Of a stretch of DNA of 64,000 nt, positions 1 through 8,652 are shown piece by piece. The DNA lies in contig NZ_CANMNP010000017.1 in assembly GCF_947499295.1 (NCBI RefSeq), forward strand, positions 105,069 to 169,068, read 5' to 3'. Position numbers and translations under genes: made by a program. Position 1 is the first letter of the stretch. Each line of letters opens with the position of its first letter. This DNA comes from an uncultured Roseibium sp. (GTDB lineage Bacteria > Pseudomonadota > Alphaproteobacteria > Rhizobiales > Stappiaceae). The notes under the pieces were generated by a model. The model did no database searches. It saw only the letters and a list, made by a program, of their open reading frames with translations, and was not told the DNA's origin.

Positions 1-672
1 ATACTGATTGAACAGCCTGGCATCTCCTTCAACGGCAATCCCGTGATCGCCTTTGTTGCCAAAGGCAATCCAGGTCGCACGATCAGTCAGCACATAGGCG
101 TTCATTCCGGTGCCGGTGTTCAGTGTTGCGCCCATTCCAGACCCGGTCTCACGATACCAGCTTCCTGAATCTTCAGAAGGATCGATCCCGGCAGCTTTCC
201 AAAGCCTGAGTTCGGCCTTGTGGGTCCCGCTGTCATCGCCTCTTGAAGCAAAAAGTGACTTGCTTTCGGCAATCTTTGCAAGTGCGGTCACCACGTCTCG
301 GGACCCGGCAATCCCGGCCGGATCGTCACTTGGGCCGACAATGACAAAGTCGTTGTACATCACGTCAGCGCGGGCAACACCGAAACCGTCTGCCACGAAC
401 TTTTCTTCAGAAGGTTTTGAATGCACCAGCAGGACATCACCGTCGCCATTGGCCGCGTTCTTGATGGCTTGGCCCGTGCCGACCGCGACAACCCGGACTT
501 CAATGCCGGTCTTTTCCTGAAATTTTGGCAGAAGCTGATCGAAAAGTCCCGAGTTCTGTGTCGACGTCGTTGATTGCACGATGATGAATTTCTCGTCGCC
601 TGCAGCCGGCAAAGTCGCAAGCATTCCAACAATCATTGTTGCCAGGACGCCCTGAAAGATCCTTCTAATCAC
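1..672 (-). CDS. tupA: Tungstate ABC transporter substrate-binding protein (3' part outside window)
   Basis: Periplasmic tungstate-binding protein that feeds the TupBC importer. Translating the minus strand from a GTG at 672-670 gives a basic start, a hydrophobic signal stretch, then DEKFIIVQSTTSTQNSGLFD, the typical start of TupA-like anion-binding proteins, followed by an open frame to the window edge. The GTG overlaps the tupC stop by 4 bp (GTGA), supporting translational coupling. A tungstate or molybdate anion is the ligand known for this family; tungstate is preferred here because the gene order is binding protein, ATPase, and a TupB-type permease. The C-terminus is outside the window, so length and completeness cannot be judged. 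Confidence 0.85.
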   Translation of the reverse strand, partial: MIRRIFQGVLATMIVGMLATLPAAGDEKFIIVQSTTSTQNSGLFDQLLPKFQEKTGIEVRVVAVGTGQAIKNAANGDGDVLLVHSKPSEEKFVADGFGVARADVMYNDFVIVGPSDDPAGIAGSRDVVTALAKIAESKSLFASRGDDSGTHKAELRLWKAAGIDPSEDSGSWYRETGSGMGATLNTGTGMNAYVLTDRATWIAFGNKGDHGIAVEGDARLFNQY

Positions 673-1481
673 GTTCTTCTCCCGGATTTGTCCGACATGG
701 TTTCGATGTTGGCGCCAAGATAGATGCGCCCGTCGCGCCAGGCGCGGACGGGTTCGCTTTTCGGTGCGCTCAGGACCTGTTGAACGTCGCCGGTTTCGGC
801 TATTTTGCCGTCCTGAAGGAAAACCAGATCTTCACCGATGCGTTTGGCCTGGCCGGCGTCATGGGTGACCATAACAATTGTCACGCCACTGGAATTGGCC
901 TCCAAAACCAGCTGCTCGATGGCGGCAGTCGAAGCCGGATCTAGGTTCGCTGTGGGCTCATCCAGGAATAACAGGTCGGGTTCGCAGGCAAGAGCGCGCA
1001 CGACTGCCAGGCGCTGCTGTTCACCACCCGACAGTACCCTGGCAGGCCGCTTTGCCAAATGGCTGAGGCCTGCAACTGCCAAAGCTTGTTCGATCTTTTC
1101 TGATCTGTTGCGGCCTCTCAGTCCTCGGACGGAGAGGGCAAACTTGAGATTGGCGAAGACAGATCTGCGCAAGAGCACAGGGCGCTGGAACACCATCGCC
1201 TGCGAGCGCCTTGCTTCCGCCGTGAGCCTGGCGCCGTTCCACAGAACGTTGCCGGTTTCTGGTCGCAGCAATCCGTGCATGAGCCGCAAGAGAAGGCTTT
1301 TTCCAGCCCCGTTAGGACCCATGATCAAAGTGCGCGAGCCCGGCCGTACCTCAAGGCTGACATCCCAGAGCAGTCGAGCCCCTCCAGCTGAAAAACTCAA
1401 GCCTTTCGTTTCCAGAAGCGGCTGTTGCAGGCAAGGGGGCGCAATGCTGCCGGCTGCGGAATGAAACTCCAGGTCACGCAT
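669..1481 (-). CDS. tupC: Tungstate ABC transporter ATP-binding protein
   Basis: Cytoplasmic ATPase of the tungstate importer, 270 residues. Walker A GPNGAGKS lies at about 55-62, the Q-loop region near 99, the signature LSGGEQQR at 150-157, Walker B LLFLDEPT at about 170-176, and the H-loop VTHD after it. All catalytic motifs are intact. The start overlaps the end of tupB by 8 bp and the stop overlaps tupA by 4 bp, so the three genes form one unit. The first 20 residues precede the usual ABC start and a later start is possible, but the overlap with tupB favours this one. Molybdate transport (ModC) is less likely because no TOBE-like C-terminal domain of ModC size is present. Confidence 0.88.
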   Translation of the reverse strand: MRDLEFHSAAGSIAPPCLQQPLLETKGLSFSAGGARLLWDVSLEVRPGSRTLIMGPNGAGKSLLLRLMHGLLRPETGNVLWNGARLTAEARRSQAMVFQRPVLLRRSVFANLKFALSVRGLRGRNRSEKIEQALAVAGLSHLAKRPARVLSGGEQQRLAVVRALACEPDLLFLDEPTANLDPASTAAIEQLVLEANSSGVTIVMVTHDAGQAKRIGEDLVFLQDGKIAETGDVQQVLSAPKSEPVRAWRDGRIYLGANIETMSDKSGRRT

Positions 1482-2181
1482 AGGCAGCCCTCACGGCGGA
1501 AGCGCGCAAGGCCATAACACATGCGTTCACGGCAAAGGCAATCACAAGTAGAATGACACCAAGCGCCAAGGCGAGCTGCAGGTTGCCGCGCGATGTTTCC
1601 AGCGCAATCGTCGTCGTCATTACACGGGTGACGTGGTTGATGTTTCCGCCGACAATGATCACTGCACCCACTTCCGCCACCGCCCGGCCAAAGCCTGCCA
1701 GCGCAACCGTCATCAGGCTGTAGCGCGCATCCCAAAGCATTGCGGTCAGGCGATCGAAAGCGCCAACACCCATTGAAGCGAATTGCTCCGCATATTCGCG
1801 GTTGAGATCTTCAACGACCTGCCGGGTAAGCGCGGCAACAATCGGTGTTACCAGGATCATTTGAGCAATGATCATTGCAGTTGGTGTATAGAGCAATCTG
1901 AGGGGAGCCAGAGGTCCGGAGGCCGAAAGCATCAGGTAGACCATCAGTCCGACGACCACAGGAGGCAACCCCATGAGCGCATTGAGAAAGACGGCGATCA
2001 GCGTGCGTCCGGGGAAATTGAATGTGCCGACGGCAGCCCCGAGCGGCAGGCCGATCAGGCATGAAAAGAAGACAGCCGTAAGAGTGACCCGTATCGACAG
2101 GCCGATTATCTCCATCAGGTCCGGATCAAGTGCGAAAACAAGGCCGACTGCCCCTGCAAGCGCACCCCAGAAACTGTCCAT
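1474..2181 (-). CDS. tupB: Tungstate ABC transporter permease
   Basis: Inner-membrane permease of 235 residues, the expected TupB length, with about five to six hydrophobic segments. The family-typical motif is seen around GRAVAEVGAVIIVGGNI, including the EAA-like loop that contacts the ATPase. ATG at 2181 is preceded by GGGAGGAAT about 9 nt upstream. It is the first gene of the tupBCA operon; the usual order elsewhere is tupABC, so here the binding protein is last. The operon promoter should lie in 2182-2610. Confidence 0.87.
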   Translation of the reverse strand: MDSFWGALAGAVGLVFALDPDLMEIIGLSIRVTLTAVFFSCLIGLPLGAAVGTFNFPGRTLIAVFLNALMGLPPVVVGLMVYLMLSASGPLAPLRLLYTPTAMIIAQMILVTPIVAALTRQVVEDLNREYAEQFASMGVGAFDRLTAMLWDARYSLMTVALAGFGRAVAEVGAVIIVGGNINHVTRVMTTTIALETSRGNLQLALALGVILLVIAFAVNACVMALRASAVRAAYA

Positions 2182-2610
2182 TCTTGTGTTATTCCTCCCG
2201 GTCTATGGGAAAAAATAACGTAAAATGCATAAAAATCCAACTCAAAGTCCGCTTGAGTTGAAAAAATATGCCACTTGAGCATTGAAAATTCCCCGCTCAG
2301 AGGTTGATCGACGCCCCGGCAGGGACTTTCGGGGTGAAAATGTGCGTCGAAGACACCTGGGGGTCTGATATCGCAACAGCCGCTGCTTTTCATGTTGCGG
2401 CAGCAACACTGCCCGGCTCGATCATGATTGCGTGTGATCTGTCGAGTTAGGTCACTCTACGTCTTGACCCGGAAGCGCCAAGCCGCAACAACGGTCGACT
2501 TGCACCGGCGCAAGGACCGGGGTTCGGCGTTTGGCCAAATGCAGACGCCCTGGGTGATCCTGTTCTTTCCCTTGCCGCATAATTGAAATCTGGCCGAAGG
2601 AGGCCACACC
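2182..2610. other. Divergent intergenic region, tupB / aminotransferase
   Basis: A 429-bp gap between two divergent genes. It is AT-rich near tupB and carries an inverted repeat (2238-2260, listed separately). I see no ModE-type palindrome. A minus-strand frame running 2393-2115 crosses the tupB start and has no family resemblance, so it is not called. The aminotransferase side has a good ribosome site (GAAGGAGG) at about 2596-2603 but no promoter I can name. Confidence 0.5.
2238..2260. promoter_or_regulatory. Inverted repeat in tup leader (operator or attenuator)
   Basis: Perfect 8-bp arms CAACTCAA (2238-2245) and TTGAGTTG (2253-2260) with a 7-nt spacer. Read toward tupB, the hairpin is followed by GGATTTTTATG, so it could act as a weak intrinsic terminator in the tup leader, or it could be an operator for an oxyanion-responsive regulator. 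It lies 57-79 bp upstream of the tupB ATG. Function is inferred from position only. Confidence 0.4.
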
Positions 2611-3888
2611 ATGAAGACCTCTATTTCTCAAAAAGACTGGACAGATCGTGCCGCCAAAGTGTTGCCGGCGGCCGGGTTCGGCAACTTCGAACCTGGCATC
2701 GTTATTCGCGAAGCCAAGGGATCGCGTGTCTGGGACGAGGACGGTGCTGAATTCATCGATTATCTGATTGGCTCAGGTCCAATGTTGCTTGGTCACGGAC
2801 ATCCTGAAGTGCTGGAGGCGGTCGAAGAACAACTCGCAAAGGGCCTGACCTTCTTCACCAACAACGCACGCGGCATTGAATTGGCCGAAGTGCTGGTAGA
2901 CGCCGTGCCGTGTGCGGACCAGATCCGATATGTGTCGACCGGTGGAGAGGCCGATATGTACGCCATGAGGCTTGCCCGGGCTCACACGGGGCGGGACAAG
3001 ATCCTGAAGTTTGAAGGCGGTTATCACGGCATGTCGGCGGAGGCGCTGATGAGCCTGTCGCCGAAAACTCTGGTCAATTTTCCGCAGGCTGTATCCGATA
3101 CGGCTGGAACACCGGAAAGCGTGCGCGACGACATGCTGATCGCGCCGTTCAACGATGCGGAGTTTGCCCGGCAGTTGATTGCAGAGCATGCTGACGACAT
3201 TGCCTGTGTGATCGTTGAACCTTTGCAACGGCTTATCCCGCCGGAGCCGGGCTTTCTGGAAACGCTTCGCGAAGAAACCGAAAAGCACGGTATCATTTTG
3301 GTATTCGATGAGGTTGTCACCGGATTCCGGCTTGCTTATGGCGGCGCTCAGGAAGCTTATGGGGTTGTTCCGGACCTCTGCACGCTAGGCAAGGTGATCG
3401 GCGGTGGCTTCCCCCTGGCAGCTGTTGCCGGGAAGAAGGAAATCATGGACCATTTCGACAGATCAATTGTCGGCGACAAGGCGTTCACCTTCCAGATTGG
3501 CACGCTCAGTGGCAATCCGGTTGCAAGTGTCGCCGGACTGAAGACACTGGAAATTCTTAAACGTCCAGGGGCCTATGAGATCCTCAAGCAGCATGGTGAG
3601 CGATTGATGACTGCGCTTGCCAATGCGCTGGACGGACAGGGTGTTGCGCATCAAATCGTTGGCGACCCTGTGCTGTTCGACGTAGTATTCACCGATGCGC
3701 CGGTAAAGAATTACCGTGACGTTCTGAAAGGCGATGCAATGAAGGCGAAAGTCTTCAATCAAAGCATGCGGTCAAGCGGAATTCTAAAGCCGGACAGCAA
3801 ACTCTATACGCATCTGGCCTTGACGGAAGCCGATCTGGTTCAGACAGAGGCGGCGATGGAGACTGCGGCACGAGCACTGGTGGCCTAA
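2611..3888 (+). CDS. Class III PLP-dependent aminotransferase (glutamate-1-semialdehyde aminomutase-like)
   Basis: Cytosolic PLP enzyme of 425 residues. The PLP lysine is K261 in TLGKVIGGGFPLAA, the PLP-contacting aspartate is D233 in VFDEVVTGFR, and the cofactor loop STGGEAD is at 109-115. Fold and length match the HemL-like branch of class III aminotransferases. I do not call it hemL because it stands alone next to transport genes, and this branch includes many amino-acid and amine transaminases with other substrates. The start ATG has a strong GAAGGAGG site. It is divergent from tupBCA, followed by 122 bp before the next gene, and no substrate can be assigned. Confidence 0.75.
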   Translation: MKTSISQKDWTDRAAKVLPAAGFGNFEPGIVIREAKGSRVWDEDGAEFIDYLIGSGPMLLGHGHPEVLEAVEEQLAKGLTFFTNNARGIELAEVLVDAVPCADQIRYVSTGGEADMYAMRLARAHTGRDKILKFEGGYHGMSAEALMSLSPKTLVNFPQAVSDTAGTPESVRDDMLIAPFNDAEFARQLIAEHADDIACVIVEPLQRLIPPEPGFLETLREETEKHGIILVFDEVVTGFRLAYGGAQEAYGVVPDLCTLGKVIGGGFPLAAVAGKKEIMDHFDRSIVGDKAFTFQIGTLSGNPVASVAGLKTLEILKRPGAYEILKQHGERLMTALANALDGQGVAHQIVGDPVLFDVVFTDAPVKNYRDVLKGDAMKAKVFNQSMRSSGILKPDSKLYTHLALTEADLVQTEAAMETAARALVA

Positions 3889-4010
3889 CCTGATTCAGCA
3901 TAGTATCCGGCCTTGCACATCGACCGTTCGTCTCAAGCTGACTTGGCTGCGTGCGTGGCCGTATAAGTCCGGACCTGAGAAAGGCCGTCGAAAGCACGGA
4001 GCCCGGCGAG

Positions 4011-5264
4011 ATGTCCAAACGCTGCATCAGTACCGTCTTTGGTTTTGTCCTGCTTGCAGCCTTTGGTGTTTTCTGTGTCTTGCCAACAAGTTCGACTGCG
4101 GCCACGCAGGAGGATGCTGACGCGTCAGTGGAAGATCTCGTCGAACTGAGAAACAAGATCGGCCAGATGATAATGGTCGGCTTTCTGGGAGACAGTCCAA
4201 AGGCCGACGGATTTCAGAAGGTCAGGCAGCAACTTCAATCAGGTACCATTGGCGGTGTCCTCTATCTTGGTCGAAATCTTCGAAATCAGGAAACCGTTCG
4301 TCGGATGAATGGCGAGCTTCGAGCAGCAAGTCCTTCCCGTTTGCCAGTGCTGATCGCCATTGATCAGGAAGGGGGTGTTGTCCAGCGCCTCAAACGCCAC
4401 CACGGATTTCCGCACACATTGTCTGCAAAACAGATAGCGAGGCAGTCAAGTCTGGCCGATGTCGCCGAAATTTATGGTGTGCTTGCCGGTGGGCTTGCTG
4501 AATGGGGTTTCACCCTTAACCTCGGCCCCGTTGTGGATGTGGATGTCAATCCGCGCAATCCGATCATTGGTCGCCTTGGCCGTTCCTATTCCCGTGATCC
4601 GGAGCGCGTTGCTGCCTATGGCGGAGCATTTGTCGAGGCGCACCGCAAGCATGGTGTCCTGACAGCGTTGAAGCATTTTCCGGGCCACGGCTCGAGCAGA
4701 CGGGACAGTCACAAGGGAGCGGTTGATGTTTCACGAAGCTGGTCGGAAAAGGAAATTGAGCCGTTTCGCAAGCTGATCGTTGAGGACCGTGCAGACATCA
4801 TCATGACTGCCCATGTCATAAATCGAAAACTGCAAGGGAAGGGCGAAAGAGGTCCGGTTTCGCTTTCGAAAGGCGTCTTGTCCAGGGTCTTGCGTGAAGA
4901 CCTCGGATTTGGCGGTGTCATCATGTCGGACGATTTGCAAATGGATGCTATTCGCCGAAACCATTCCTTGAAAGATGCCATCGTCAAGGCAGTTGCCGCA
5001 GGAACGGATATTATTCTGTTTGCCAACGACAAACGACCGGACCCGAACATCCCCGCAAAAGTGGCTGACATTCTGGTCGAGGCATCAGCAAAAGATCCGG
5101 AATTGGCCCAAATGATCGCTGCTGCCCATGACAGAATTGTTGCCCTTAAAGCCCGGCTCGGCAGCGTGCCCAAAGTAGCGCTCGCGTCCTCCGGCGATCT
5201 TGAGGCGTGGCTTTCGGAAATTGCACCGGACCCGGACCGCTGTACTTTGGAATACGTTCAGTAA
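4011..5264 (+). CDS. Exported GH3 beta-N-acetylhexosaminidase (NagZ-like)
   Basis: Glycoside hydrolase family 3, 417 residues from the chosen ATG. The NagZ-type signature KHFPGHG followed by DSH (catalytic Asp/His loop) is present, as is the nucleophile region GGVIMSDDLQMDAI. Classical NagZ is cytosolic and removes GlcNAc from muropeptides; this protein begins with MSKRC and a hydrophobic stretch ending near AATQ, so it is probably exported, acting on peptidoglycan or chitin fragments in the periplasm. The frame is open upstream to a GTG at 3951, but the ATG at 4011 puts the signal peptide at the N-terminus. Its 3' end overlaps the convergent TRAP permease gene by 7 bp. Confidence 0.82.
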   Translation: MSKRCISTVFGFVLLAAFGVFCVLPTSSTAATQEDADASVEDLVELRNKIGQMIMVGFLGDSPKADGFQKVRQQLQSGTIGGVLYLGRNLRNQETVRRMNGELRAASPSRLPVLIAIDQEGGVVQRLKRHHGFPHTLSAKQIARQSSLADVAEIYGVLAGGLAEWGFTLNLGPVVDVDVNPRNPIIGRLGRSYSRDPERVAAYGGAFVEAHRKHGVLTALKHFPGHGSSRRDSHKGAVDVSRSWSEKEIEPFRKLIVEDRADIIMTAHVINRKLQGKGERGPVSLSKGVLSRVLREDLGFGGVIMSDDLQMDAIRRNHSLKDAIVKAVAAGTDIILFANDKRPDPNIPAKVADILVEASAKDPELAQMIAAAHDRIVALKARLGSVPKVALASSGDLEAWLSEIAPDPDRCTLEYVQ

Positions 5265-6808
5265 AGCCAGCGCGGAAGCCAGGTTGCAATGATCGGGAAG
5301 AGCCAGAGGATCGCGACGGCAACAATCTGCAATGCGATGAACGGAACCACACCGCGATAAATCTGACCCGTCGTGATCTCCTTTGGTGCCGCACCGCGCA
5401 GATAGAAGAGCGAAAAACCGAAGGGTGGTGTCAGGAACGAGGTTTGCAGATTGATCGCGATCAGCACGGTCAACCAGATCGGGTCAATCCCCATCAGGAT
5501 GAGAGGCGGGATCAGAACCGGCAACAGGATCACCGAGATTTCGACGAAATCCAGAAAGAAACCGAGCACGAACACAAAGAGCATCGCGAAAATCAGTGCG
5601 CCGGTTGGGCCCCCCGGCATTTCATTCAGCAGTGCATGAACGCGATCCTCGCCGCCCAGGCCGACAAAGACGAGCGAGAAGAAACTTGCCATCAAGATAG
5701 TGGCAAAAATCATCGACGTGACGGTTAATGTCGACAGGAGCGAGGCTTTCAAAAGCCCGTCTGAAAATGCAGCCTTCAGAATGCGCAAGACAACGCCGAG
5801 GGCAAAGAGCGCCAATCCTGCATAGAGTGCGGCAAGCACATACCCGCCGATGGACGTGTCGGACCGTTGCAGACGGACGGGAAGCAGCGAGGCGGCAACA
5901 GCAAGGACAAGCAACGCCCCGGTTGCCATTACGATCAGTCTTACTGAAATGCGAAGTCTGCGACCTGCAAGAAGGATAGCGCCGATGGCGCCAACGGACG
6001 CTGCTTCGTTCGGGGACGCGATGCCGCCGAGAATGGATCCGAGCACGGCGACGATAAGCAGGATCGGTGGAACCACAGCTCCTGCGATTTCGGCTGAGGA
6101 AGGCGGGGCGACATGTTCCTTCATGGCCGGAGCGTCCTTGGGAAAAAGGGCGGCCCGGCCGATAATGTAGGCACAATAGACAGCAACCAACAGCAGGCCC
6201 GGCACCATGGCAGCAGCAAAGGTCTGACCGACAGAGATCGTCTCGATGGTGAATTTGCCTTGCGCGTATTGTGCCTGTTGGAACGCATTCGACATAACAT
6301 CCGCAAGGATGATCAGCAGTGTCGAGGGTGGAATGATCTGTCCAAGCGTTCCGGCTGTGCAGACCATGCCGGAAGCCAGTTTCGGGTCATAGCCGTTGCG
6401 CAGCATGGTCGGCAGCGCGATCAGTCCCATGGCGACAACGGTTGCACCAACAATGCCGGTGGAGGCTGCCAGCAATGCCCCAACCAGAACGACCGAGACG
6501 CCGAGACCGCCGTTCATCTTGCCGAAAAGCCGCCCCATGGTTTCCAGCAGGTCCTCTGCGATGCGGCTCTTTTCCAGGATGACACCCATCAGCACGAACA
6601 GCGGGATTGCAGTCAGTACCGGATTGGTCAGAACGCCGAAGAAGCGCTGGCCCATCGCGCCCATCAGCTGAATGTTGAAGTCGCCGAGAAACCAGCCGAG
6701 CAATGCGAAACCAGTGGCAACGCCTGCTATTGTGAACGCCACCGGATAACCGAGCAGGATGAAGGCGATCAGGGCGCCGAACATGATCAGATCGAGCGGC
6801 AGGCTCAT
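5258..6808 (-). CDS. TRAP transporter large permease (DctM family), extended form, hut-linked
   Basis: Large membrane subunit of a Na+-driven TRAP importer, 516 residues from the ATG at 6808, which overlaps the DctQ stop by 4 bp. DctM motifs are present (start MSLPLDLIMFGALIAFILLG; GTLGQIIPPSTLLII; the C-terminal LTPPFGFSLFYLRG). The other two DctM proteins in this window are 427-438 residues; this one carries about 70-80 extra residues at roughly 281-350, with one or two more hydrophobic segments. It is the last gene of the minus-strand hut-TRAP run. The longer frame to 6958 would begin inside the DctQ gene and is not used. Confidence 0.88.
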   Translation of the reverse strand: MSLPLDLIMFGALIAFILLGYPVAFTIAGVATGFALLGWFLGDFNIQLMGAMGQRFFGVLTNPVLTAIPLFVLMGVILEKSRIAEDLLETMGRLFGKMNGGLGVSVVLVGALLAASTGIVGATVVAMGLIALPTMLRNGYDPKLASGMVCTAGTLGQIIPPSTLLIILADVMSNAFQQAQYAQGKFTIETISVGQTFAAAMVPGLLLVAVYCAYIIGRAALFPKDAPAMKEHVAPPSSAEIAGAVVPPILLIVAVLGSILGGIASPNEAASVGAIGAILLAGRRLRISVRLIVMATGALLVLAVAASLLPVRLQRSDTSIGGYVLAALYAGLALFALGVVLRILKAAFSDGLLKASLLSTLTVTSMIFATILMASFFSLVFVGLGGEDRVHALLNEMPGGPTGALIFAMLFVFVLGFFLDFVEISVILLPVLIPPLILMGIDPIWLTVLIAINLQTSFLTPPFGFSLFYLRGAAPKEITTGQIYRGVVPFIALQIVAVAILWLFPIIATWLPRWLY

Positions 6809-7308
6809 GCGTTTGCACCCTTCAGCTTTTGAAGATCGCGCAAAAACGCGGCCAATCCCTGAATGAGGAGCAAGATGCAGTAAGCGGGAATGAGCGATTT
6901 CAGCAGGAAGGAGGCAGGTATCCCGCCGACGGATATCGCACCCTCCAGAATGGCCCAACTTCCGCGCACAGTCGGCCAGGAGAACCAGATCAGGACGATC
7001 AGGGCCGGGGCCAGCAGAAAGAGATGACCGAACAGATCAATCCAGGCCTGACGGCGTTCATCGAGCTTGGCGTAGAAGATGTCGACCCGCACATGCGCAT
7101 TGACGAGAAAGGTATAGCCGGCCCCAAGCATGAAAATGGAGGCATGGAAATAGAGCACACCTTCGTCCAGAAAAATGTAGCTGAAGCCGAAGACGTATCG
7201 CAGCAGAACGATGACGAACTGTAAAAGCAGCATGCCGAGCGCGGCCCAGCATAATATGTGGCCGATGACAGAATTGACGCGCTCAAGCGTCCCCGCCAGT
7301 TTGTCCAT
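6805..7308 (-). CDS. TRAP transporter small permease (DctQ family), hut-linked
   Basis: Small membrane subunit, 167 residues with four predicted transmembrane segments, which pairs with the DctM protein whose start overlaps its stop. Family features include the early hydrophobic segment and the conserved HVRVDIFY-type motif (NAHVRVDIFYAKLDERRQAW). It is 195 bp downstream of the binding-protein gene, separated by a stem-loop at 7460-7485. Confidence 0.86.
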   Translation of the reverse strand: MDKLAGTLERVNSVIGHILCWAALGMLLLQFVIVLLRYVFGFSYIFLDEGVLYFHASIFMLGAGYTFLVNAHVRVDIFYAKLDERRQAWIDLFGHLFLLAPALIVLIWFSWPTVRGSWAILEGAISVGGIPASFLLKSLIPAYCILLLIQGLAAFLRDLQKLKGANA

Positions 7309-7459
7309 CGCGGTCGACCTGCCTCTTTCATTTGGTTGGGGTCTTGCTTTTCCAAGCTTGAATTAGGACGCGAAGTCTCACCGATTGTCACCCTTCATTT
7401 TTGAAACAACGGGCATGTTGTTCTCAAAGACGGGCCTTTGAAAATGAACCGGTCACGCC

Positions 7460-7485
7460 GGCGGGAAAGAGTGCTCTTTTCCGCC
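7460..7485 (-). promoter_or_regulatory. Intercistronic stem-loop between TRAP binding protein and permease
   Basis: Arms 7460-7471 and 7474-7485 can pair over 12 positions with one mismatch (GGCGGGAAAGAG against CTCTTTTCCGCC). It lies after the binding-protein stop (7504) and before the DctQ start (7308) in the direction of transcription. No clear T tract follows, so RNA stabilisation of the upstream message is more likely than termination. Confidence 0.55.
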
Positions 7486-7503
7486 GATGTGCTTATTGCC
7501 ACG

Positions 7504-8601
7504 TCAGTCGTAGCTGTAGTCCATGACGCGGGCGTTCATCTGGCCGTTATCTGCATAGGGCATGTAGTCGCGCATCAGTTTGCGATAGTCCAGGAAGCTT
7601 TCGGTGATCCGAACAACAAGCTCATCGTCGCTTGCGCGCAGGTCAGCAATCACTTCACCAGCTGCATTCCCCATCGCGACGATCACCTCGTCCGGCAATT
7701 TGCGCACCATCACGCCGTGATCATTGACCAACTGGGTCAACGCTTGCGCATGCTTGGTATTGTATTCCGTCAGGACGTCGTTGTAGAGGCTGGCGCACGC
7801 ACGGGCGACGGCTTCCTTCAGGTCGTCTGGCAGCTCGTTGTAAGCATCCAGATTGACGGCACATTCTTCTGCAGATGAGGGCTCGCCGACACCCGGCCAG
7901 TAGTAGTTCTTGGCAATCTGGTAGTATCCAAGAGCACTGTCCGTCCATGGTCCGATAAATTCACCGGCATCAAGAGCGCCGGATTGCAGCGCCTGGAACA
8001 TTGCGGGGCCGCTCATCGCCTGAACAGCCATTCCCATCTTGGAGCACATCTCGGAGGCCAATCCCGTGGAGCGGAATTTCAAACCCTTCAGATCGTCAAC
8101 GCTGTTGATTTCAGTGCGGTACCAGCCAGCCCATTGCGGTCCGGAGTTTCCGCACAGGAACGGTTTCAGATTGAACCGTGCATAAATCTCGTCATAGAGG
8201 GATTGGCCGCCACCATGGATCAGCCAGCCAGCCTGTTCCGGAGCCGTCAGGCCGAAGGGCTGTGAACCGAACAAAAGGATGCCTTTGGATTTTGAACCCC
8301 AATAGGCCGGAACCGCGTGGTAAAGTTCAGCTGTTCCCTGACCGACAGCGTCGAACACTCCGTTGCCTGGAACGATCTCACCGGCAGCAAAAAGTTTGAC
8401 CTCGATCTTGCCGCTGGAAAGGGCCGTAATGCGGTCCGCCAGCATCTGTGCAGCGACGCCCGGACCTGGAAGGTTTTTGGGCCATGCAGTGACCATGCGC
8501 CATTGGCGAACGTCTTGCGCAATTGCGGGTGCCGCCAGGGTCGAGGCCGCAACGGCGGCGGTGCCCGTAGCGCCTGCTTTCAGAAAATCACGTCTTTTCA
8601 T
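7504..8601 (-). CDS. TRAP transporter substrate-binding protein (DctP family), Tat-exported, hut-linked
   Basis: Periplasmic solute-binding protein, 365 residues. The N-terminus MKRRDFLKAG followed by a hydrophobic run to APAIAQ is a Tat signal, so it probably folds before export. The body resembles the TakP branch (alpha-keto-acid binding), with WAGWYRTEINSVDDLKGLKF and GEFIGPWTDSALGYYQIAKNYYWPG. ATG at 8601 has GAGGGA 8 nt upstream. It starts 51 bp after hutU on the same strand, and the permease genes follow, so a histidine-pathway ligand (histidine, urocanate or a related acid) is plausible but unproven. Confidence 0.85.
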   Translation of the reverse strand: MKRRDFLKAGATGTAAVAASTLAAPAIAQDVRQWRMVTAWPKNLPGPGVAAQMLADRITALSSGKIEVKLFAAGEIVPGNGVFDAVGQGTAELYHAVPAYWGSKSKGILLFGSQPFGLTAPEQAGWLIHGGGQSLYDEIYARFNLKPFLCGNSGPQWAGWYRTEINSVDDLKGLKFRSTGLASEMCSKMGMAVQAMSGPAMFQALQSGALDAGEFIGPWTDSALGYYQIAKNYYWPGVGEPSSAEECAVNLDAYNELPDDLKEAVARACASLYNDVLTEYNTKHAQALTQLVNDHGVMVRKLPDEVIVAMGNAAGEVIADLRASDDELVVRITESFLDYRKLMRDYMPYADNGQMNARVMDYSYD

Positions 8602-8652
8602 CGTATTATCCCTCGTTCACAGGTAATGGTTCGGAGCCTCCAGCCGTGCGTT

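Noticed and set aside
2115..2393. Minus-strand frame of 92 codons across the tupB start
   Set aside because: It overlaps tupB in another frame and its product has no family features; codon use is unlike the neighbours.
2182..2610. ModE-type molybdate/tungstate operator upstream of tupB
   Set aside because: No half-sites of the ModE consensus in the expected inverted arrangement were found.
6113..6832. Long plus-strand frame opposite the DctM gene (239 codons)
   Set aside because: It is antisense to a clear membrane permease and has the Gln/Asp/His-rich composition of a reverse-frame shadow.
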